A stretch of 64,000 nucleotides of DNA from Bombiscardovia nodaiensis (lineage in GTDB: Bacteria > Actinomycetota > Actinomycetes > Actinomycetales > Bifidobacteriaceae). The stretch lies in contig AP026798.1 of NCBI GenBank assembly GCA_033127725.1, positions 620,001 to 684,000 of the forward strand. The letters run 5' to 3'. Under the pieces are notes generated by a model. That model was not told the DNA's origin. It worked only from the letters and a program-made list of their open reading frames with translations, and made no database searches. Made by a program: the position numbers and the translations under genes. Below, one piece after another: positions 31,951 through 41,000 of the stretch. The stretch's first letter is position 1; each line of letters starts with the position of its first letter.

Positions 31951-34524
31951 TTGAGTACCGTGCGAATTCCAGATGGAGCAGTAGACATCCCACGAGCGAC
32001 CGGTTGTAGTATTCAGCAATCAACTCTTGGGCAGGAGCGCTCGTGCTCGATAGTCGACTATGGGGCATCATCGGAGGCTAATCCTATGCGCAATACAGCG
32101 GCTATTAACGCTGCTATACGTGCCATGGCTCAAGAAGGCGGAGGTACTGTTGTTATTCCAAAAGGACGTTTTGAAGTCTACACAGTAGTGTTGTGCAGCC
32201 AAGTTAACATTTTTTTAGAGAACGGAGCTATTCTAGCTGCAGCCCGAACCGATGTCCGACACGGCATTTGCGATGTACAAGGTGAACTTTTCACCCAAAC
32301 CGGTCAGGGGGGCAATTATTTAGAACCGGAAGTAAACCGATACGTTGGCATTCAAGATCACGCCCACTCATATTTGCGAAACTCTCTGATATGGGGTGAT
32401 CACATCCAGGATGTGATGATTTACGGTTCGGGCTGCATAGACGGCAGCTACCTCGATACTGATGGATACCGTAGGGATGCTCTCTGCTATTCGGATCCCC
32501 AAGAACCAGAGTTCAGAAATATGCCTGGCCACGATGGTGAATGGTTTGGAAATAAGGGAATCGCATTTTCTCAGTCCTCTCGCTTGGCCGTATGTGGCAT
32601 TGCCATACGATGTGGCGGCCACTTTGCGTGTATCGCCACCGGTGTCAGCGATATCTTGCTCGAAGGATTGCTAATAGACACTAACAGGGATGGCATTGAC
32701 TTGGACTGTGTACAAGACGCTACAGTCCGTCATTGCGCGGTAAACAGCCCACACGATGACGGGATTGTGGTGAAATCGTCCCTCGGCGCGCAAGAGCTCA
32801 AAACATCTCACAATATTCTCATTGAAGATTGCGAGGTCTCTGGTTATGATTTGGGTTCGGTGTACAAGGGTGCTCCTAGTACGGATCGTCTGGTCTGTCA
32901 TCCTGGAATAAGTCCTATCGGCCGCGTGAAGTTAGGCACTGAAGCCACTGGTGGCTACGATTTAGTGACCATTAGGAATGTGAGTTTTCGCCATTGCTTT
33001 GGCCTAGCAATCGAAGCAAATGACGGGGCTGATGTGTTCAATGTTGTCGTTGAGCATTTGGACATGAACGACGTTTCCTGCCCGGTTTTTATTCGCACTG
33101 GAGATAGGGGGCGCTATCCGGTGACGGCCCACGGCACAGATCAGCATGTTCGCTCCGACAATGAGGTGCGTTTGGACAATAGACAATGGATTGTGCCTAA
33201 CGATCCTTCGTATGAGAAATTCCCAATTCAGCGCTATACCCCTTCCTATCGAAAAGCTAACTATGAGCTCAGCGACGGGACGATAGTGCAATTAGTCGAT
33301 CAAAGCGATCCTATCCAGCTGAATTCTGCCAACTGGTTTGACAAAGGCGATGGAATTTGTCACCCCTATCTATATGACCTGGCAGAGCAAAAATATCTTC
33401 CCAATTATCAGATATCACTTTCGCCGGCAGATAGGGCAAAAATGGGCAACGGTGTGGGGGTAGGGCATATTGCTCAGGCGCTCAATATCGTGGTGAAAGA
33501 CATTCGCGCCACTGATGTTGATCCTAGGTACCCAATGATTTTGGCGGGAACAGTGGATGGCCGACTGGAAAATATCCGTTTGGAGAACATTACAGTTTGT
33601 TATCGTGGCGGTATTCGTATGAAAGACGCAGTCGAACAGCGCCAAATTACGACTGCGTGGCACTGTCAGGAAACAGATTTTGCTCCTGTCGTGCAGCCGA
33701 TTCAGTGGCTTGCGGAGAAGCATAATCGACTCAACGAGACCTTGCTTCCTAGGGTGCGCTGGGATGCAAATACTCAGCAATGGTTGGACGATCCCTATAA
33801 CGTGCCTGAAGGCAGTCAGGATTATCCAGAGCCCGTCGAATTTGGAATTTTGCCGGCGTATGGACTATATGCGCGGCATATGGAGCATTTCATTATTGAG
33901 GGATTGAATGTGTCTGTCGAAACCGACGATGAGCGACCTGCTGTGGTACTCGATGATTGCCAGCATGGACTGTGCTCAGTTGCTCACTCAATGGTCGGCC
34001 AGCGCGTTGTGCTGGTTTCTCATGAGTTCAAAAGGCATACGAGCGAAGAATTTGTGCCGCATGAGCCGTATTTTGCTACAGCAGTCAGAGATGTAGACTT
34101 GCCGCACGAGTTAGACTGCCACACTGTCACCCTGCAATCTCCCGCTCCTGGAACGCCTCGGGATGAATATTATCCTTATCCCACGCTTGCAGACGCATCG
34201 TCGGGATATCGCTATAGCGATTCTAGACAGGTCCCTTCTGATTTGCCTGATACCGTGTATCTGCCTTACTTCTTACCAGTGAGTGCTTGCTCTGTGTCGG
34301 TCGGAGATGAGGTTCGCTGCAAGGTGTACGCGCGTAATCCTGCCTGTCAAGACGATCGAGGGCGGGCTCAAGTGCGACCGGTAGACCTACCTGTCGGTGT
34401 CAGCTTTGATGGGGAGGAGTTGCGCTGGATTCCTGAGCATGAGGGAATTTACTCTTTAGCATTCGTTACTGTTACAGGCAGAAAGGAAGCGAGCATTACC
34501 ATACATATTACTGTCCGAGCATGA
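31951..34524 (+). CDS. GH28-like cytosolic beta-helix enzyme 1
   Basis: The 857-residue protein starts at a TTG preceded by GAGGAG and has no signal peptide. The N-terminal start of the pectate-lyase-superfamily helix is SIVDYGASSEANPMRNTAAINAAIRAMAQEGGGTVVIPKGRF. GH28 catalytic-like elements are NRDGIDLD near 245 and HDDGIVVKSS near 269. The canonical GHGxSxGSE histidine loop is replaced by GRVKLGTEATGGY near 324. A C-terminal beta-sandwich (SFDGEELRWIPEHEGIYSLAFVTVTG) resembles a putative Ig domain. Hydrolysis of an imported galacturonic-acid-containing oligosaccharide is the likely role. It follows binding protein 1 and is paralogous to 41001. Confidence 0.84.
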   Translation: MSTVRIPDGAVDIPRATGCSIQQSTLGQERSCSIVDYGASSEANPMRNTAAINAAIRAMAQEGGGTVVIPKGRFEVYTVVLCSQVNIFLENGAILAAARTDVRHGICDVQGELFTQTGQGGNYLEPEVNRYVGIQDHAHSYLRNSLIWGDHIQDVMIYGSGCIDGSYLDTDGYRRDALCYSDPQEPEFRNMPGHDGEWFGNKGIAFSQSSRLAVCGIAIRCGGHFACIATGVSDILLEGLLIDTNRDGIDLDCVQDATVRHCAVNSPHDDGIVVKSSLGAQELKTSHNILIEDCEVSGYDLGSVYKGAPSTDRLVCHPGISPIGRVKLGTEATGGYDLVTIRNVSFRHCFGLAIEANDGADVFNVVVEHLDMNDVSCPVFIRTGDRGRYPVTAHGTDQHVRSDNEVRLDNRQWIVPNDPSYEKFPIQRYTPSYRKANYELSDGTIVQLVDQSDPIQLNSANWFDKGDGICHPYLYDLAEQKYLPNYQISLSPADRAKMGNGVGVGHIAQALNIVVKDIRATDVDPRYPMILAGTVDGRLENIRLENITVCYRGGIRMKDAVEQRQITTAWHCQETDFAPVVQPIQWLAEKHNRLNETLLPRVRWDANTQQWLDDPYNVPEGSQDYPEPVEFGILPAYGLYARHMEHFIIEGLNVSVETDDERPAVVLDDCQHGLCSVAHSMVGQRVVLVSHEFKRHTSEEFVPHEPYFATAVRDVDLPHELDCHTVTLQSPAPGTPRDEYYPYPTLADASSGYRYSDSRQVPSDLPDTVYLPYFLPVSACSVSVGDEVRCKVYARNPACQDDRGRAQVRPVDLPVGVSFDGEELRWIPEHEGIYSLAFVTVTGRKEASITIHITVRA

Positions 34525-34587
34525 GACCTCATTGACGTTTCAGGGTAGACGTTACATTGGTTTTCATTGAGCAAACAGGTTCAAATG

Positions 34588-34641
34588 CAAACCTTGGCAA
34601 CAAACCATCTGTAAGGGTCAAAATGTGACGTATCATACAAA
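34588..34641 (+). promoter_or_regulatory. regulon site B: GGCAAC motif and downstream conserved block
   Basis: CAAAC-CT-TGGCAACAAA starts at 34588, followed 28 bases after the TGG by ATGTGACGTATCATACAAA at 34623. Two bases of the second block differ from site A. It sits 170 bases before the binding protein 2 gene. Confidence 0.7.
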
Positions 34642-34766
34642 AGTTCGATGTTGAGCATTGAGAATACGTGGTCACGAGGTAGTAGGAGATCGTAGTAGAA
34701 CTCCTTATAAGCGTGATTCGCATACCTCTCTCGGTCTCACACGGTTGGTAGGACAGGAAGGATTCA

Positions 34767-36083
34767 ATGATGAAACATCTTTCGAGGGCGATATTGGCCT
34801 CTTTTACAGCTACAATCATGCTTTTTGTAGGTGCGTGTGGTAGTGGGGGGAGTAAGCAATCTGAGTCGGATCAGCATTTGACTATCTCATGGTGGGGCAA
34901 CCAGGAGCGGAACGAGCGCACGAAGAAGATTAACGATATGTTCATGAAGGAGAACAAGGGCGTCAAGATTGACGGACAGTTCTCGGAGTTTTCAGACTAT
35001 TATCAGAAGCTCTCGGTCGGCGCTGCGGGTAAGACGATGCCCGATATTATGCAGATTGATCTGAACCATTTCGCTCAGTTTGAGAAGAACGGTTTGTTGC
35101 TCGATCTCCAGAAATACGAGGATAGCAAAGTCATTGATCTCTCCAACGTGGAGAAGGACATCGTCAAGCAAGGCAAGCTGGATGGGGGCATGTACAACGT
35201 CACCGCCGCCACTAACGCACCAGCCCTGGTCTACAACAAGACTTTGCTCGACAAGCTGGGCATCACAATCCCGAAAAACATGAACATCAAGCAGTTTGAA
35301 GATATCAGCCGCCAGGTGCAACAAAAATCTGGCTATAAGACCAACTTTAGGTACTACGAGCCGAGTGACCAACTGGCGTACATGCTCCGTGCCAAGGGTG
35401 AGGTGCTCTACAATGAGCACAAGCTTGGAGTCAAGTCTGCTTCAGAACTTGAGCCCTATTTCCAGGTGTATGCCGACGGCATTAAAGAAGGCTGGCACTT
35501 GGATCCGCAAGTGTTTACGGAGTTGAAAGTAGCCTCCGTAGAGCAGGATCCACTGGTGTACGGCACTGACCCGTCTCGAATGTCTTGGTGCAGTTTCCGC
35601 TGGTCTTCTCAATATGTGGCGTACACCGCAATTGCTCCTAAGGGTGTTGAGCTGGCCATGACTTCTTGGCCTTCTGACAACGTTAAAAAGTCGAACTATC
35701 TGAAGCCGAGCTTGTCTTGGACCATTTCTAAGACTTGCAAGAACCCAGATTTGGCTGCCAAGTGGATTAATTTCTATGTGAATAATGTCGAGGCCAACAA
35801 GGTGCTGCTCACCGACCGCGGCGTGCCTATCAGCAGCAAGGTGTTGGAGGCTATTAAGCCTAGCTTGACGCAGCCTGACCAGTATTCCATTGACTTTATT
35901 CAGAAGGAAATCACGCCCAACTCTTCTCCCATCAACCCGCCGGCCCCAGCTGGAGCCAGTGAGGTGGATTCGAAGGTTCTGCCTAGCGTAGAGGAGGAGC
36001 TGTGCTATCAGAAAATCTCGGTCAAGGAAGCAGCTCAACGCTTCTTCGACCAGGCCAACCAAGCCTTATCTACAGCCCGCTAA
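34767..36083 (+). CDS. sugar ABC transporter substrate-binding lipoprotein 2
   Basis: This 438-residue paralogue of binding protein 1 starts MKHLSRAILASFTATIMLFVGACGSGG and has the same VGAC lipobox. The early mature region is nearly identical (HLTISWWGNQERNERTKKINDMFMKENKGV), while ligand-contacting loops further on differ (YEDSKVIDLSNVEKDIV). Codon use is more GC-rich than in binding proteins 1 and 3. AGGAAGGA precedes the start. Unlike 1 and 3, it is not followed by a GH28-like gene but by a terminator-like hairpin and a long gene-free AT-rich stretch. Confidence 0.94.
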   Translation: MMKHLSRAILASFTATIMLFVGACGSGGSKQSESDQHLTISWWGNQERNERTKKINDMFMKENKGVKIDGQFSEFSDYYQKLSVGAAGKTMPDIMQIDLNHFAQFEKNGLLLDLQKYEDSKVIDLSNVEKDIVKQGKLDGGMYNVTAATNAPALVYNKTLLDKLGITIPKNMNIKQFEDISRQVQQKSGYKTNFRYYEPSDQLAYMLRAKGEVLYNEHKLGVKSASELEPYFQVYADGIKEGWHLDPQVFTELKVASVEQDPLVYGTDPSRMSWCSFRWSSQYVAYTAIAPKGVELAMTSWPSDNVKKSNYLKPSLSWTISKTCKNPDLAAKWINFYVNNVEANKVLLTDRGVPISSKVLEAIKPSLTQPDQYSIDFIQKEITPNSSPINPPAPAGASEVDSKVLPSVEEELCYQKISVKEAAQRFFDQANQALSTAR

Positions 36084-36097
36084 TGTGAAATACCGAA

Positions 36098-36142
36098 TGA
36101 GTTGGTGTCTAGGGTATGGGGAAGATCCTAGGCATCAGCTCA
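36098..36142 (+). terminator. hairpin after binding protein 2
   Basis: TGAGTTGGTGTCTAGG at 36098-36113 pairs with CCTAGGCATCAGCTCA at 36127-36142, with only G-U wobbles as departures. No strong T-run follows. Confidence 0.6.
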
Positions 36143-36805
36143 GAACGGTGAACACTAACAAGGCAAAATACGCCCCCTTTAGAGCGGGTGTTCATACTTT
36201 TGATCTTGATAAAGGGCTAGCTGCGGCAGTGAATTTCTTTTGATCTATGAAAGAAATGGGTGTGGAAGCTGGCTTCCTTGAGTTAGTCGATGATGAAAAC
36301 ACTTCTTGTTCAATGAAGAGTGTAGCTTGTGTTTCCCTTATATAAAGTAAGTGAAGCCAACAGCAATTACTAGGCAGAAATGATTCAGAGATGAAGAATT
36401 TTCGCAATTCATACTGCGCCAAACAGCGCTACCTAGACGGTGATCAATTAGTGATAGTCTTAAAATATTACAAAGTAGTATAACTATTTCCCGACAAGGG
36501 GTAGTAAGTTCCTTGCTAGGGATTGAATATTCATATTTAAATACATGTCGCCTGTGGTATACGATATCTTGACTTACAAAGATGTATGTAAAGTAAAACA
36601 ATTAATAGCAGCTGGGTGAGTGTTTCTCGTTGAAGTTTATGAAAATATTGCCTCGGTCTGCTGCGAATGATTTGCAGCTTTTTGGCAAATACCAATCGGA
36701 TAACTTGTTCAGCGTAGTGTCGTTTGTCATAACGAGGTAGATAGGCTCTTTACGTTCAAGATCTGGTCGCTGAAGATCGGAGAGCTGAAACAGGGAGGTT
36801 TCGAT
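36143..36805. other. gene-free AT-rich gap before the AraC gene
   Basis: About 660 bases hold no convincing gene on either strand. The sequence is AT-rich and short open frames on the minus strand lack ribosome-binding sites and recognisable protein features. TTTGGCAAAT at 36681-36690 resembles the GGCAAC regulon motif and lies 116 bases upstream of the AraC start. The gap may be the remnant of a lost gene. Confidence 0.5.
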
Positions 36806-37687
36806 ATGGTTTCTTCTCCCAGTGATTGTGGGACACTCGAAGTGGTACTGCTTGAGCACGATCAATCTATCCGCTGGAATGAGCATGGCTACCCTTCACC
36901 GTTGACACACTGGCACCACCATGTTGAGGTGGAATTTCACTTAATACGACAAGGTACCGGTTATATGATGGCTGGTGATGGGATGGTGCCATTTGAACCT
37001 GGACAGGTCACTATGATGGGTAGTAATCTACCTCATAACTGGATTTCTGCGCTCAGGCCAGGTGAGACTTTGCCTAGAAGAGATGTGCTTTGCCAAGTGC
37101 ATCCTAATAAGATTCGGTCTTTATCGCGTGTTTTCCCCGAAGCTGGGAAACTTCAGCAGCTTCTAGAACGGTCTCAGCGTGCCATAGTGCTGGCAGGAGA
37201 GTCAGCTTATCGTGCTGGAACAGTCTTAGAATCTATGAAACAGGAAGAAGGATTTGACCGGCTGAAAGCATTTCTGAACCTTCTACAAGTTTTTCTTGAT
37301 GCACCACAGGGTCAGTGGTCGACCGTGGTAACGCCAAATTTCAGTCCTGATAATTCCTCAGGCACAGCCAAACGCATCAATGACAGTCTCGAATATATTG
37401 ACGATCATATAAGTGTGCCAATCAGTCTCGTGGAAGCTGCAGACTTGGTGTCTATGAGTCCCGCTGCCTTTTCACGCTTTTTTAAGCGGGCTACAGGTGT
37501 TAATTTCTCACAGATGGTTAGAAGAATCAGAATAGCCAAAGCATGCAGGTTACTAGCATCGACAGATGTATCTATCTCACGTATTCAGAGTGAATGCGGG
37601 TACGAGAACGCCGCAAATTTTAATCGTCGTTTCAAGCAGGAGATCGGTTTTACACCTACAGAGTATCGACAGCAACATCGCATATGA
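36806..37687 (+). CDS. AraC-family transcriptional regulator
   Basis: The 293-residue regulator starts behind AGGGAGG. The N-terminal cupin-like sensor includes THWHHHVEVEFHLIRQGTGYMMAGDGMVPFEPGQVTMMGSNLPHNW, the usual histidine-rich sugar-sensing barrel. The C-terminal double helix-turn-helix is at about 190-290 (ISLVEAADLVSMSPAAFSRFFKRATGVNFSQMVRRIRIAKACRLL and ISRIQSECGYENAANFNRRFKQEIGFTPTEYRQ), matching AraC. In the middle of the glycan locus it is a prime candidate to bind the GGCAAC motif; AraC proteins often use such asymmetric sites. The inducer is unknown. Confidence 0.92.
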   Translation: MVSSPSDCGTLEVVLLEHDQSIRWNEHGYPSPLTHWHHHVEVEFHLIRQGTGYMMAGDGMVPFEPGQVTMMGSNLPHNWISALRPGETLPRRDVLCQVHPNKIRSLSRVFPEAGKLQQLLERSQRAIVLAGESAYRAGTVLESMKQEEGFDRLKAFLNLLQVFLDAPQGQWSTVVTPNFSPDNSSGTAKRINDSLEYIDDHISVPISLVEAADLVSMSPAAFSRFFKRATGVNFSQMVRRIRIAKACRLLASTDVSISRIQSECGYENAANFNRRFKQEIGFTPTEYRQQHRI

Positions 37688-38171
37688 AAGATGCATAATG
37701 TTTAATTGTAGGTCAGCTAGCAGTGATGATTTCTGGGCAGTTTCATATCTCGGAGTTGAATACAACTGGCTGATCGTGGTGTAAGAGCTTGACATAAGCG
37801 GCTGGCACTAGTTGAGTCAGCATCTCTCAATCTGCTCAAGGGGAAGTGCAGTGCATTTGACACAGTTTAGTTTTCTCCACATCCGTCAGTAGCTAGAAGA
37901 GTTGTTATTAGCACTCTTCACAATCTTAATCCTCCTGCGCGAGTGCGCGCAGTAAATCATTGATTATGGGTTTGTTTATGAGAAAAGATCAAAAGGAAAA
38001 ACTACGGATATGAGCCTGTCAAAAAAGTATCATATTTGGGTAGGAAAGCATGTGAAGTCAAGGATATCAGCCTCTAGGCTATAAGTATGTCGAAGATGAT
38101 GTGAGGTCGGTGCAGACCACGCTGATAGAGCAATTCTAGGTCGGCCTCATTATTAAGAGATGGAGAATAGC
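37688..38171. other. gene-free gap between the AraC and dehydrogenase genes
   Basis: About 480 bases show no gene. A GC-rich hairpin CTGCGCG-AGTG-CGCGCAG lies at 37935-37952 in AT-rich surroundings. It may end the AraC transcript, though there is no T-run. ATGGAGAA at the end serves as ribosome-binding site for the dehydrogenase gene. Confidence 0.45.
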
Positions 38172-39212
38172 ATGAAAGCTGTTGTATTAGAAAAAAAGGG
38201 TGTCATCAATATTAGGAAGGTTGATGATCCGCCAGCTCCAGGCCTTGGAGAGGTACGTATAGCTCCACATACAGTTGGCATCTGTGGGTCTGATCTGCAC
38301 TATTACACTCACGGTCGTGTGGGAAAATTTGTGGTTCGCAAACCTATGATCCTTGGTCATGAAGCCTCTGGAACCGTCATAGATGTCGGTCCTGGTGTTA
38401 AATCTTTGAAGCTGGGCGATCGGGTAGCTATGGAACCCGGTGTTCCTAATATGAACTCCCGAGCGGCTAAACTCGGCATGTATAATATTGACCCAGATGT
38501 ACGCTTTTTCGCCACCCCACCCGTCGATGGCTGCCTATGTGACGTAATAAATCATCCGGCAGCTTTCACCTATAAGCTTCCGGACTCTATTAGCTATGGC
38601 GAAGGCGCGCTTTTGGAGCCTCTGGCAGTTGGTATGTGGGCAGCTACTAAGGCGGCCATTAAGCCGGGCGATGTGGCCGTAGTAGTCGGAGCTGGGACAG
38701 TAGGGTTACTGACAGCTGCTGCTGCTTTGGCTGGCGGTTGCTCTCGAGTGATTATCTCAGATATTTCAGATGTCAAGTTGGCTATAGCAGGAACAATAGC
38801 CGGCGTAACCCCAGTAAATATCAAGAAGGAACAACTCTTAGAGCGGGTAGAGCAAGAGACAGACGGCTGGGGAGCAGATCGAGTATTCGAATGCTCAGGT
38901 AATCCCGAGGCTTACCGCGATATTTTGAAGCTTGGTGCTCCAGGCAACACTACCGTCATTGTCGGAATGCCATCTGAGTCGGTTGTTCCCTTGGATGTCG
39001 TTGAAGCACAGAGTAAAGAAACAGATATCAAAACTATATTTCGATATGCCAATGTCTACCAGAAAGCTATTGATGTAGTGGCTGGTGGCAAAATTGATGT
39101 CAAGCCTTTTATCTCTAAGACCTTCAGTATTGACCAAGCCGTGGAAGCCTTTGATCGAGTTGCCGAAGGCCGACCAGAAGATGTAAAAATTCAAATACGA
39201 GTGACGCAGTAG
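38172..39212 (+). CDS. MDR-family polyol/alcohol dehydrogenase
   Basis: The 346-residue protein resembles sorbitol or xylitol dehydrogenases. I start it at [10 protein letters not shown] behind GGAGAA; a start at 38160 would add four residues. Catalytic zinc ligands are in [13 protein letters not shown] and ILGHEASG, and the NAD fold is [11 protein letters not shown]. The structural-zinc lobe is degenerate: the usual four cysteines after EPG are absent ([22 protein letters not shown]). The E in LLEPLAVGM is present. In a uronate-rich locus it could oxidise or reduce a sugar-derived polyol, but the substrate is unknown. Confidence 0.88.
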   Translation: MKAVVLEKKGVINIRKVDDPPAPGLGEVRIAPHTVGICGSDLHYYTHGRVGKFVVRKPMILGHEASGTVIDVGPGVKSLKLGDRVAMEPGVPNMNSRAAKLGMYNIDPDVRFFATPPVDGCLCDVINHPAAFTYKLPDSISYGEGALLEPLAVGMWAATKAAIKPGDVAVVVGAGTVGLLTAAAALAGGCSRVIISDISDVKLAIAGTIAGVTPVNIKKEQLLERVEQETDGWGADRVFECSGNPEAYRDILKLGAPGNTTVIVGMPSESVVPLDVVEAQSKETDIKTIFRYANVYQKAIDVVAGGKIDVKPFISKTFSIDQAVEAFDRVAEGRPEDVKIQIRVTQ

Positions 39213-39561
39213 ACGTACACTTATTTCCTCTTGGCGGCAGCTGTCAGTTGAGTTTCAAGTGTCCAGACTCATGTTGGATGAGCACCAATTGGACTAGCTG
39301 CTGCTTAGTGCAAACACGGATTTCAACAAAATTTATGCAGTTGATTGTTGCCTTCTTCATGGTCTTTCCGCAGAAGTTGCACGGAATAAGTAAAGGCAGT
39401 AAAGGTAGCAATTTTGACAATTATAAGATAACTATTTTCAAAAGCTCCAGTATTCTCGTCCGAAAGAATGGCAACCTTGCAGGAAAAGAAATTTACCTTC
39501 AGTTTTTTGACCTGCAGCGAAAACTGAGCAAGTAGAAAACAAGTTTGTGGGAAAGGATTAA
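39213..39561. other. spacer upstream of binding protein 3 with GGCAAC copies
   Basis: No gene is supported. TGGCAACCTT at 39469-39478 (site E) is 92 bases before the start of the next gene and in the same direction. An inverted copy, reading AGGCAACAAT on the minus strand, lies at 39344-39353. Confidence 0.45.
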
Positions 39562-40878
39562 ATGATGAGACAATTTTCGCGAGTTTTACTCACTACTGGT
39601 GTAGTGGCAACGGTAGTGTTTATGAGTGCATGCAGTAATTCCAGTAATACTGGATCTTCTGCGCAGCAGCATCTGACTATATCTTGGTGGGGTAATCAGG
39701 AGCGTAATAAGCGCACCAAACAGATAAACGACATGTTTGCTCAGGATAACAAAGGAGTCAGTGTTGAAGGGCAGTTCTTTGAGTATGGAGATTACTTCCA
39801 GAAGCTTTCTGTGGGCGCAGCAGGAAAGCAAATGCCCGATATTATGCAAATGGATATGAACAACTTTAAACAGTTTAAAAAGAATAATCTTTTGCTCGAC
39901 ATGCAGAGATATATTGACAATAAAACTATCGACGTGTCTGCTGTAGATAAAAAAGTAGTGAGTCAGGGCAAACTAGACGGTGGTATGTACGGTTTTACTA
40001 ACGCCATCAACGCTCCGGCCTTGATGTATAACAAGAGTTTACTAGATAAGTTAGGCATTACTCTTACTAATGACATGACACTAGAGCAGTTTAAGGACGT
40101 CAGCCGCCAGGTTTATCAAAAGTCAGGATATAAAACAAATTTTGCATACTACGAACCAACTGATTTACTTGCCTATCAGGTACGTTCTAAAGGCAAAATC
40201 TTGCTTAAAGATGGCAAACTCGGCGTGAAGTCGCCCTCAGAACTTGAACCGTTCTTCCAAATGTATGCCGATGGTCTGAAAGAAGGATGGCATATTGACC
40301 CTAAGGTATTTGCTGAGATAAAAATAAGCTCTGTAGAACAGAATCCTTTGCTGTATGGCAGCGATCCCTCTCGAAGGTCGTGGTGTGCTTTTATGTATTC
40401 GTCTCAGTCTGTAGCCGCTCAGGCAGCTGCGCAGAATGGGGATAAGCTAGCTATGGTTCCGTGGCCGTCGGACAATGTTTCAAAGTCAGAATATCTCAAA
40501 CCGAGCCAATATTGGGTAGTCTCAAAAAATTGCAAGAATCCTGACCTCGCAGCAAAATGGATCAATTTTTATATCAACAGCGTCAAAGCTAACAAAATTT
40601 TGCTCACTGATCGGGGACTTCCAATCAGTGGGAAAGTGTTAGACGCAATAAAAACTGATCTCACTCAGCCTGATCAAGATGCTGTTGACTTCATACAGAA
40701 AGTTGTGACTCCCCACTCTACAGAGGTGAACCCACCTTTCCCAGTCGGCACCAGCGAAATCGATACGAAAACTCTCCCAAGCGTGGAAGAGGAATTGTGC
40801 TACGGAAAAATTGGAGTCAAAGAGGCAGCGGAGCGTTTCTTCAGACAAGCCAATGAAACGCTATCGAACGCGAGGTAG
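39562..40878 (+). CDS. sugar ABC transporter substrate-binding lipoprotein 3
   Basis: The third 438-residue binding protein starts MRQFSRVLLTTGVVATVVFMSACSNSS, with an MSAC lipobox. The mature protein begins HLTISWWGNQERNKRTKQINDMFAQDNKGV. It shares the long regions SVGAAGKQMPDIMQ, YQKSGYKTNFAYYEP and KNCKNPDLAAKWINFY with proteins 1 and 2. Codon use is the most AT-rich of the four copies. The gene stands before the second GH28-like gene, mirroring the order of protein 1 and the first GH28-like gene. GAAAGGA precedes the ATG. Confidence 0.94.
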   Translation: MMRQFSRVLLTTGVVATVVFMSACSNSSNTGSSAQQHLTISWWGNQERNKRTKQINDMFAQDNKGVSVEGQFFEYGDYFQKLSVGAAGKQMPDIMQMDMNNFKQFKKNNLLLDMQRYIDNKTIDVSAVDKKVVSQGKLDGGMYGFTNAINAPALMYNKSLLDKLGITLTNDMTLEQFKDVSRQVYQKSGYKTNFAYYEPTDLLAYQVRSKGKILLKDGKLGVKSPSELEPFFQMYADGLKEGWHIDPKVFAEIKISSVEQNPLLYGSDPSRRSWCAFMYSSQSVAAQAAAQNGDKLAMVPWPSDNVSKSEYLKPSQYWVVSKNCKNPDLAAKWINFYINSVKANKILLTDRGLPISGKVLDAIKTDLTQPDQDAVDFIQKVVTPHSTEVNPPFPVGTSEIDTKTLPSVEEELCYGKIGVKEAAERFFRQANETLSNAR

Positions 40879-41000
40879 TAAGGCTTTTCGGACGCGTCTT
40901 CATATGGCGATGACCTAGCTTGAATCGCTTAAAGATAAGCAAGGTGTGTTTTCCTTGCAAACGCTTACACACAAGCACAAAGATAGGAATGGATATTAAT

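Noticed and set aside
36192..36886. Three short minus-strand frames in the gap before the AraC gene
   Set aside because: They lack ribosome-binding sites and domain features, and one overlaps the AraC start. A degraded gene remains possible but is not shown.
39248..39535. Frame of 95 residues upstream of binding protein 3
   Set aside because: It lies in promoter DNA, includes the GGCAAC motif, and lacks a ribosome-binding site.
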